A DNA stretch of 37,626 nucleotides, taken from contig JADZCJ010000027.1 of NCBI GenBank assembly GCA_020851635.1, forward strand, positions 1 through 37,626, given 5' to 3'. Position numbers and translations under genes: made by a program. This DNA is from Anaerolineae bacterium. Its GTDB lineage: Bacteria; Chloroflexota; Anaerolineae; UBA4142; SHND01. Position 1 is the stretch's first letter. Each line of letters starts with the position of its first letter. The notes beneath the pieces were generated by a model. The model saw only the letters and a program-made list of their open reading frames with translations, did not search any database and had not been told where the DNA came from. Shown here one piece after another: positions 1 to 5,990 of this stretch.

Positions 1-317
1 AGAATGCCATGACGGCAAATCCCGATGTCACGGGCATCTTGTCGCTCGAATGCTGCTCGACGCCGGCAGCGGGGGACTGGGTTTCACGGAACGGCAAGAC
101 GGGGCAAGTGACGATTGTCGGCTTTGATCTCTTGCCCAAGACCTTGCAATACATCAAAGAAGGTGTAATTCTGCAGACCATCGGACAGGGTCCCGAAAAG
201 CAGGGTTATGAGGCGGTGGCGTTGTTGGTCAAAGCGCTCAAAGGGGAAGCGGTCCAGGGTGTGGACACGGGCGCAGAGATCGTGGACAAAACGAACATAG
301 ACAAGTATATCAAGTAA
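1..317 (+). CDS. Sugar ABC transporter substrate-binding protein, C-terminal part
   Basis: Only the last 104 or so residues are present; the frame is open to the left edge (first full codon at base 3, TAA at 315-317). The protein would bind a sugar in the periplasm or cell-wall space and deliver it to the permease. The tail fits the RbsB-like (Peripla_BP_4) family: a stretch around VGFDLLPKTLQYIKEG, then IGQGPEKQGYEAVALLVKAL, the usual 'sends in a name, reads back from a ligand pocket, then docks' C-terminal lobe, ending in an Asp/Lys-rich tail. Its neighbours (RbsA-type ATPase, ribokinase, RbsD) support a ribose-like pentose as ligand, but the ligand-contacting N-lobe is outside the window. 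The family is fairly sure; the substrate is inferred. Confidence 0.85.
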   Translation, partial: NAMTANPDVTGILSLECCSTPAAGDWVSRNGKTGQVTIVGFDLLPKTLQYIKEGVILQTIGQGPEKQGYEAVALLVKALKGEAVQGVDTGAEIVDKTNIDKYIK

Positions 318-324
318 ATAAAGG

Positions 325-355
325 CGGGATGGGCTGGAGGGTCCAGTCCATCCCG
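325..355 (+). promoter_or_regulatory. Intercistronic stem-loop between binding protein and ATPase genes
   Basis: Bases 326-338 pair with 342-354 (13 pairs, one of them G-T) around a 3-base loop, and 325/355 add a further C-G pair. No T-run follows, so a full terminator is unlikely. Such a stem-loop 8 bases after a binding-protein stop is the usual arrangement for protecting the upstream message end or partly attenuating read-through, so that binding protein exceeds ATPase. The function here is inferred from position. Confidence 0.6.
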
Positions 356-365
356 TACTGCCGCC

Positions 366-1898
366 ATGGTAGAGCCGCTTATTGAACTGCAAGACATCAA
401 AAAGCAATTTCCCGGAGTGCTCGCGCTTGACGGGATAAGTCTCAAAATTCAACCCGGCGAGATTCACGCCATTATTGGCGAGAACGGCGCGGGTAAAAGC
501 ACGCTGATCAATATTCTCGCCGGAGAGCTCCAGCCGGACAGCGGCGTCATTTTGTATCAAGGCAAGCCGCAAAGCATCCCCAATGCGCGGGCGTCTCAGG
601 CAATGGGCATTCGCGTGGTCTATCAAGAGCTCGCGCTTTGCCCCAATCTCACCGTTGCGGAAAATATTTCGCTCAGTCAGGCGGCGACACGCTATGCCTT
701 TACCCCACTCAACCGGGCAGGCATCACGGCGCAGGCGCAGCACGCACTCGCGCGATTGGGGATGGCACAGGTCAACGTCCAAACACAGGTCAGCCATCTT
801 TCAGTGTCGCTCCAACAACTCGTCGAAATCGCCAAAGCTCTTTCGGGCGAATGTCGCGTGCTGGTACTCGACGAACCCAACTCGGCGCTGACCAGCGAAG
901 AGACCGAACACCTCTTTCAGGTGCTTTATCAACTGCGTTCGCAAGGCGTGGCAATTTTGTATGTGTCGCATCGTTTGGAAGAAGTGATGCGTCTCGCGGA
1001 CCGCATCACTGTCCTACGCGATGGCAAATATATCGAGACGTTGGACGCCTCCCAAGCGACGGTGGACCAGCTGATCGAAAAAATGGTCGGACGCGCGATT
1101 GATGCCTTGTACGAGCGTCATCAAAAGCCGCAGATTCGTCCCGAGGTTGCTCTTGAGGTGAGTCATCTGACGAGCGGAAACAGCGTGCGCGATGTCTCGC
1201 TCGATATTCACAGCGGCGAAGTGGTCGGCATTGCGGGACTGCCCGATTCGGGCAAAGATGAATTAGTGAGCTGTCTGTTTGGCTTGCAGTCCTATGAGCG
1301 AGGACAGGTGCGCGTGAATGGACAGGTCATCACGCTCAAATCACCTTCGCAGGCAATCGGGCAGGGGCTTGTCTTGATTCCCGCCGACCGTCGAGGCGCC
1401 GGCGCGCTGCTCATCATGAATGTGATAGACAACATTTCCGCGTCAACTTTGAAAACGGTCAGTCGCGGCGGATTCTTGCAGCGCGGCGACATGCGCAAGA
1501 TCGCGCAAAAATATGTCCGCGATATGGAAATCCGCACATCCAAATTAACACAGCAGATGGCGACCTTGAGCGGGGGCAACCAACAAAAAGTAATCTTGTC
1601 ACGCGGGCTGGCGACCAAGCCGCAAGTCTTGCTGCTGCACGAACCCACGCGCGGGATTGATGTCGGCGCAAAAGCGGAAATCTATGGCATCCTTCAAGCG
1701 CTGGCTGCGGAAGGCGCCGCCATCGGAATCATTTCTTCCGAGCTGCCGGAACTCATCAGCCAATGTGACCGAATCCTCGTTATGCACGCAGGAGAAATCC
1801 GCGGCGAATTCTCAAGCGCCGAAGCGCGCGAAGAGCCGATTTTGGCGTGCGCGATGGGACAACTGACGCATCTGCCGCGGGCAGAACAACAAGCATAA
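366..1898 (+). CDS. RbsA-type sugar ABC transporter ATP-binding protein (two ABC domains)
   Basis: A 510-residue cytoplasmic ATPase with two fused ABC domains that powers uptake of a monosaccharide; the length is normal for RbsA/MglA/XylG. Domain 1 has Walker A GENGAGKST (residues 38-46), Q-loop Gln87 and Walker B VLVLDEP (D169, E170). Its signature reads LSVSLQQ (145-151) instead of a canonical LSGGQ. Domain 2 has a degenerate Walker A (GLPDSGKDEL, 291-300), a perfect LSGGNQQK signature (401-408) and LLLHEPTRGIDVGAK, with His425 where Asp is usual. Such asymmetry is typical of the family: one composite ATP site works and the other is degenerate. The ATG at 366 has no close Shine-Dalgarno, and translation may follow from the upstream gene. 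Ribokinase starts 2 bases after the stop. No permease gene is seen downstream. Confidence 0.93.
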   Translation: MVEPLIELQDIKKQFPGVLALDGISLKIQPGEIHAIIGENGAGKSTLINILAGELQPDSGVILYQGKPQSIPNARASQAMGIRVVYQELALCPNLTVAENISLSQAATRYAFTPLNRAGITAQAQHALARLGMAQVNVQTQVSHLSVSLQQLVEIAKALSGECRVLVLDEPNSALTSEETEHLFQVLYQLRSQGVAILYVSHRLEEVMRLADRITVLRDGKYIETLDASQATVDQLIEKMVGRAIDALYERHQKPQIRPEVALEVSHLTSGNSVRDVSLDIHSGEVVGIAGLPDSGKDELVSCLFGLQSYERGQVRVNGQVITLKSPSQAIGQGLVLIPADRRGAGALLIMNVIDNISASTLKTVSRGGFLQRGDMRKIAQKYVRDMEIRTSKLTQQMATLSGGNQQKVILSRGLATKPQVLLLHEPTRGIDVGAKAEIYGILQALAAEGAAIGIISSELPELISQCDRILVMHAGEIRGEFSSAEAREEPILACAMGQLTHLPRAEQQA

Positions 1899-1899
1899 T

Positions 1900-2829
1900 A
1901 TGACCAAACCGATTATCACAGTCGTTGGCAGTTTTGCGGTCGGCATGACGATCCGCACGAGTCGTATGCCCATTTTTGGGGAAACGCTGGTCGGGGCTGA
2001 TTTTGACATGGGTCCCGGCGGCAAGGGCTCGAATCAAGCAGTTGGCGCGGCGCGTCTCGGCGCGGAGGCGTATCTGGCGGGCATTGTGGGTCAAGACAAG
2101 CTGGCGGATATTGCCATTGAACTGTATGCGCGGGAAGGGGTCAACACGCGCTATCTCAAGCAAACCGCTGAAAAAGCGACCGGTGTGGGTTTTATCATTC
2201 TCAATCCGGCGGGTCAAAATGGCATCATCCTCGACATGGCTGCAAATGAATTGTTGGATGCGCGCTTTGTAGATGATATCGAGACGCAAATTGCTCAGAG
2301 CGCCATGGTCATGGCTGTGCTGGAAATCCCCGTTGTGGCGGCTGCGCGCGCGATGGAACTGGCGCGCAAGCACGGCGTCCGCTGTCTTTTGAATCCGGCG
2401 CCTGCCACCCGACTGGACGCCGAGGTAATTCGCAATTTGGATTTTATCACGCCAAATGAGACCGAACTGCGTATACTGCTTGGGCTTGCGCCGGATGACG
2501 CCACGCCCACACCCACTTTGGCAGAACGACTGCTCGCCGTGGGCGCCCAAAATGTGATTGTGACGATGGGGGAACAAGGCGCACTCGTCTTGAACCGGGC
2601 GGGCATGACCCACGTGCCGGCTGTCCCCGTCCAGGTAATTGACACAACGGGCGCGGGTGATGCGTTCAACGCCGCACTCGCCGTCGCATTGGCGGAAGGG
2701 CGTGAACTCGCGGATGCGGTCAAGTGGGCAAACTGTGCGGGCGCTCTCGAATGCACCCGTCTGGGTGTCATTCCCGGACTGCCGCAGCGCGAGAGCGTTG
2801 CCGAATTGTACAAGCAGCGGTATTCCTGA
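1900..2829 (+). CDS. rbsK: Ribokinase (PfkB family)
   Basis: A 309-residue sugar kinase of the PfkB fold that would phosphorylate D-ribose at O5 with ATP in the cytoplasm. Visible signatures are the N-terminal substrate loop with MGPGGKGSNQAVGAARLG (about residues 37-54) and the C-terminal PfkB signature DTTGAGDAFNAALA, with catalytic-base Asp254 in the GAGD anion hole. ITPNETE, the usual metal/ATP motif, is also present. The ATG lies 2 bases after the stop of the transporter ATPase, so the two are translationally coupled. The RbsD gene next door makes ribose the likeliest substrate. A related pentose or nucleoside kinase activity cannot be excluded from sequence alone. Confidence 0.88.
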   Translation: MTKPIITVVGSFAVGMTIRTSRMPIFGETLVGADFDMGPGGKGSNQAVGAARLGAEAYLAGIVGQDKLADIAIELYAREGVNTRYLKQTAEKATGVGFIILNPAGQNGIILDMAANELLDARFVDDIETQIAQSAMVMAVLEIPVVAAARAMELARKHGVRCLLNPAPATRLDAEVIRNLDFITPNETELRILLGLAPDDATPTPTLAERLLAVGAQNVIVTMGEQGALVLNRAGMTHVPAVPVQVIDTTGAGDAFNAALAVALAEGRELADAVKWANCAGALECTRLGVIPGLPQRESVAELYKQRYS

Positions 2830-2851
2830 GACAGCACAAGGAGCAGAGATT

Positions 2852-3313
2852 ATGAATCGTGGACCATTACTAAACAGCGACCTCTTGCATGCGATTGGCA
2901 AAATGGGGCACGGCGATTTGATGATTGTGTGTGACGCGGGGTTCCCAATTCCCAACGACGCCTGGCGGATTGACCTGGCAATCGTCCAGGATGTGCCTGA
3001 CCTCGAAACCGTGCTCACGGCGATCAGCGGCTCGTTCATTGCCGAAAAAGTCGGCTATGCGACAGAGATGGGGCAAAACAATCCCGTGCTGCTGGATAAA
3101 GTCAAGCGGCTCTTTGCCGATAGCGAATTTGTGACCGTGCCGCATACAGAGCTTCTTGGCGGCATTGCCAAAAACGCCAAGGTCATTGTGCGGACAGGGG
3201 CGTATGATCCCTGGGGCAATATTCTGCTGTACTCGGGGGTGGACGTGCCAAAATGGTTTGCGAAACCCGGCACCATCGCGCCCGATTATTACGCAGCCAA
3301 GTTGAACAAGTAA
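2852..3313 (+). CDS. rbsD: D-ribose pyranase (RbsD/FucU family)
   Basis: A 153-residue cytoplasmic mutarotase that converts beta-pyranose to beta-furanose ribose, the form ribokinase uses. The N-terminus MNRGPLLNSDLLHAIGKMGH aligns position by position with E. coli RbsD, including His20 and Asp28 (VCDAGFPIP). The later segment VIVRTGAYDPWGNILLYSGV carries the conserved Tyr/Asn pocket residues. I chose the ATG at 2852 because AAGGAG lies 8 bases before it and the family N-terminus begins there; the frame stays open upstream, but that extension runs through the rbsK coding sequence. About 20 extra residues extend the C-terminus beyond E. coli RbsD. It is cotranscribed with rbsK, 22 bases after its stop. 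Confidence 0.92.
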   Translation: MNRGPLLNSDLLHAIGKMGHGDLMIVCDAGFPIPNDAWRIDLAIVQDVPDLETVLTAISGSFIAEKVGYATEMGQNNPVLLDKVKRLFADSEFVTVPHTELLGGIAKNAKVIVRTGAYDPWGNILLYSGVDVPKWFAKPGTIAPDYYAAKLNK

Positions 3314-3348
3314 GCAAGCGGCGCCAACAAGTTCAAAACGAATTGAAA

Positions 3349-3376
3349 TTGCAAGTGTCGGCGCGCGAGTTATAAA
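3349..3376 (+). promoter_or_regulatory. Candidate sigma70-type promoter before the URO-D-like gene
   Basis: TTGCAA at 3349-3354 and TATAAA at 3371-3376 are 16 bases apart. Transcription would start near 3383, leaving a leader of about 50 bases with AGGAG before the ATG at 3432. It would let the last gene of the sugar operon be expressed alone. Assigned by consensus only. Confidence 0.45.
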
Positions 3377-3431
3377 ACCCGACAGCCGATTGTGCAATCC
3401 CATGTTGGCGCACCATCAGGAGATGCAAAGA

Positions 3432-4661
3432 ATGTCAGCAGTTTCTACCGTGCCTGCCGTTTCGTCCATACCCGAGACGGCGAGCACTTTGCGCGAGCGC
3501 GTGCGAACGGCAATGCGTCACGTCGAGCCGGACCGCGTGCCCGTGGATTTGTTAATGACACCCGAAGTGTGGCACAAGCTCATCAAACACCTGGGGTTGG
3601 AATGGACCAAGCCCTCTGACGACCTGTTTTTCGATCCCGTGTGGGAGCAGGTCGCCGCCCACATGCAAAGCGATTTGCGCCTGCTCTCGTATGATCAATT
3701 CTGTAAACCACCCGAATCTATCCTGCGCCCCGGCGCGCGCATCGAATGGTGGGACGCGCTCAGCCGTTCGACGCCAAATCGCATGTGGCGTCAGTGGATG
3801 CCTGACGGAGATTCGTACGACATCTGGGGACATCATTATCGCATCGTGGACAACCCGACCGGCTCGTATGAAGAATTTGCTTCATGGCCCCTGCAAAATG
3901 TGACCTCGGTGGACGAGTTAAAAGAGTTTCAATGGCCCGACCCGGATTGGTGGGATTTTTCTACGCTGCCTGAAGCGATTCGTCAGCTGGACCCCGAGCG
4001 CAAATTATATTTGCGGTTTCGCATCGGCTCGGTGTTTGAGCTGGCTTGGCAGATTCGCGGGATGCAGGAATTCCTGGTAGACCTGGCGGCACAGCCGGAA
4101 ATTCCGCAATACATCATGGAGCGCATCACCGATGTGCATGTCGAAAATCTGCGGCGCGTCCTCGAGTTGACGGGCGATGAACTCGACATGGTGTACTATT
4201 ATGACGACGTGTCCACCGCGCGCTCGCTCATGATTTCGCCCACCATGTATCGCGAGCTGGTGCGACCGTGTCACGAGCGCATCATCCGGGTCGCAAAAAA
4301 ATACAACAAACCCGTGATGTATCACTGTGACGGCGCGATTTCCTATCTCATTCCCGATTTGATCGAAATGGGAGTTGACTTGCTCAATCCGATCCAACCC
4401 GATTCACCGGGCATGGAATGTGAACGGTTGAAACGCGATTTTGGCGACCGCATAGCGTTTCACGGCGGGATTGATATTATCAAGACCCTGCCGCGCGGCA
4501 CGGTTGAGGATGTGCGGGCAGAGGTGCGCGACCGTGTGCAAATTCTGGGCGCAAACGGCGGCTATGTGATGTGCAGTTCGCATCATATCCAATCCGATAC
4601 GCCGCTCGAAAATATTTTTGCAATGTACGACCCGGAGCTGCGTTACCGCACATCGTCATAG
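3432..4661 (+). CDS. URO-D/MtaA-like (uroporphyrinogen decarboxylase superfamily) protein
   Basis: A 409-residue TIM-barrel protein of the uroporphyrinogen decarboxylase superfamily. It is not heme-pathway HemE, because the N-terminal R-Q-A-G-R-Y substrate motif is missing. It resembles the cobamide/CoM methyltransferase branch (MtaA, CmuA): MYHCDGAISYLIPDL with His298-Cys299-Asp300 near the C-terminal barrel strands, and Cys381 in YVMCSSHHIQ. These sites could bind zinc and activate a thiol, though the first reads H-C-D rather than H-x-C. Start: the ATG at 3432 has AGGAG 9 bases upstream; the earlier in-frame ATGs at 3390, 3402 and 3423 lack good spacing. Its place behind rbsK-rbsD suggests a role in handling a methylated or modified sugar, which is inference. 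A terminator follows about 100 bases later. Confidence 0.8.
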   Translation: MSAVSTVPAVSSIPETASTLRERVRTAMRHVEPDRVPVDLLMTPEVWHKLIKHLGLEWTKPSDDLFFDPVWEQVAAHMQSDLRLLSYDQFCKPPESILRPGARIEWWDALSRSTPNRMWRQWMPDGDSYDIWGHHYRIVDNPTGSYEEFASWPLQNVTSVDELKEFQWPDPDWWDFSTLPEAIRQLDPERKLYLRFRIGSVFELAWQIRGMQEFLVDLAAQPEIPQYIMERITDVHVENLRRVLELTGDELDMVYYYDDVSTARSLMISPTMYRELVRPCHERIIRVAKKYNKPVMYHCDGAISYLIPDLIEMGVDLLNPIQPDSPGMECERLKRDFGDRIAFHGGIDIIKTLPRGTVEDVRAEVRDRVQILGANGGYVMCSSHHIQSDTPLENIFAMYDPELRYRTSS

Positions 4662-4766
4662 CACGACCGGACAAACAGCGCATAACATGCGCGCATCCGG
4701 TGGCGGATTGTGATACACCGCCGCAACCTCCCTCCGGTTCTATTTGAGGCAAGAACCGTCAACATG

Positions 4767-4802
4767 ATTTCAGCGGCGTTCGAGCGAACGCCGCTGAAAT
4801 TT
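4767..4802. terminator. Bidirectional hairpin terminator between convergent genes
   Basis: Bases 4767-4782 pair perfectly with 4785-4800 (16 pairs, two-base apex, GC-rich core flanked by A/T). It sits between the plus-strand URO-D-like gene (stop at 4661) and the minus-strand LCP gene (stop at 4818), as expected for a shared terminator. The T-run is short (TTT at 4800-4802), so efficiency is uncertain. Confidence 0.75.
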
Positions 4803-4817
4803 CAGATCGCCATCCCC

Positions 4818-5960
4818 TCAACACCCGTCCTGACTCTCTTCAATGGGGGGAGCGTTAAAGAGATCTTCTACGGCGGCGCGGACCTTGTCTTTATCAAAGA
4901 CCAGCACCGACTTGCCGTCGGGCGTGGTCCAGAATTCCCACATTGTCTCGTCAATGACGCGTCCGCGAATGTCCCCCGGGTCAATGCTTGTGCCAATCTG
5001 GACCAGACCGGGCAAATCAATCGTGCCGAAATCGGTCTGGACGGTGCTTTGCAATTGTTGAAACAAGGCGGGGATTTTTGGCACAATGTCCGGCGAGAGA
5101 ATTTTTTCGCGCAGAGCATAGACCACGCGCTGCTGGCGTTTGGCGCGCGAGACATCGCCGGTGTTGTGGCGCTGGCGGACAAACATGAGCGCCGTTTCGC
5201 CATCCATGTGATTCATGCCCGCTTGCACGGCAAAGTGACGAAAACCGGTGGGCGAGGACGAATCAATAAAGTCGTCTTCGAGGTCGCATGGCACGTTCAC
5301 GGTGATGCCCCCGAGCGTGTCAATGATGGTTTTGAACCCCTCGAAATCCACGCGCGCGTATTTATCAACACGGATGCCAAAATTTTCGGCGATGACGTGT
5401 TTCATTAAACCGGGTCCGCCGCCCTCATATTTGGTATACTCGCCCCAGAAATCGGCAATGTTGAGCCGGTCCCAGCCGCGTGTGGGGATGTTGACGTATA
5501 AATCGCGCGGCAGACTGAGAATCGCGGCGCGCCCGTTCGTCGTGTCAAGGAACGCAATCATCATGACGTCGGTGCGCCAGACGGGGTCGTCCGGTCGGCG
5601 GTCGCTCCCGAGAAGCAGCACGTTCAAGGTCTTGTCCAGTTTGCCGGTAGAGGATGCAAAGGGAGTGTTTGGCGGCGCGGCGATGGTGGGCTGGTTGAGA
5701 ATGGAACCGTCGCTTTCGTCAGGCGGGGTCGCTGCCCGACGCGTCGGCGGCGGGGAGGTGGGAATCTCCAAAAGCGTTTGCGCGCCCAGGACGCTCTCTG
5801 CCGAATCCTCGGTCTGGGAATTGGCATAAAAGCCGAGCACGCCCAGAACAAGCGAAGCAAAGACCAGACCGACAATGATCTGGGACAGGCGATTCGGCGG
5901 CGCGGGCGGCGGCTCGGGCGCACGGCGCTGTTTTTTTCGTGGTGCCACAAGAACAATCAT
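4818..5960 (-). CDS. LytR-CpsA-Psr (LCP) family cell-envelope transferase
   Basis: A 380-residue membrane-anchored protein. A short basic N-terminus is followed by one membrane segment (about 27-45), a Pro/Thr-rich linker to about residue 105, and the extracellular LCP domain. Known LCP proteins move polyprenyl-pyrophosphate-linked polymers (teichoic acid, capsule, arabinogalactan) onto peptidoglycan. Catalytic-site features present are GSDRRPDD with Asp120 and Arg121, TD (130-131), SLPRDLYV with Arg152-Asp153, and RQRHNTGDVSRAKRQQ with Arg262/264 and Arg272/275, which in the family hold the pyrophosphate and Mg. The start at 5960 has no clear Shine-Dalgarno; a start a few codons later (GTG) is possible. 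It diverges from ppc with 30 bases between starts. It may attach glycans made by the gene cluster further right, which is inference. Confidence 0.9.
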   Translation of the reverse strand: MIVLVAPRKKQRRAPEPPPAPPNRLSQIIVGLVFASLVLGVLGFYANSQTEDSAESVLGAQTLLEIPTSPPPTRRAATPPDESDGSILNQPTIAAPPNTPFASSTGKLDKTLNVLLLGSDRRPDDPVWRTDVMMIAFLDTTNGRAAILSLPRDLYVNIPTRGWDRLNIADFWGEYTKYEGGGPGLMKHVIAENFGIRVDKYARVDFEGFKTIIDTLGGITVNVPCDLEDDFIDSSSPTGFRHFAVQAGMNHMDGETALMFVRQRHNTGDVSRAKRQQRVVYALREKILSPDIVPKIPALFQQLQSTVQTDFGTIDLPGLVQIGTSIDPGDIRGRVIDETMWEFWTTPDGKSVLVFDKDKVRAAVEDLFNAPPIEESQDGC

Positions 5961-5990
5961 ACACCATCGCGCGCGGGAATCAAATCAGAC

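Noticed and set aside
84-797. 237-codon minus-strand frame opposite the binding protein and ATPase genes
   Set aside because: Shadow of well-supported plus-strand genes; no domain or ribosome site.
1780-3039. Long antisense open frame of 419 codons opposite the ribokinase gene
   Set aside because: It is His/Arg-rich, has no recognisable domain, and lies opposite a gene with clear PfkB motifs; typical shadow frame in GC-rich DNA.
3432-4661. Heme-pathway uroporphyrinogen decarboxylase (hemE)
   Set aside because: The R-Q-A-G-R-Y substrate motif is missing, no other heme genes are near, and the His/Cys pattern points to the methyltransferase branch. The same applies to the gene at 36312-37472.
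4710-5408. 232-codon plus-strand frame opposite the LCP gene
   Set aside because: The LCP motifs on the minus strand are unambiguous and the plus frame has no family features.
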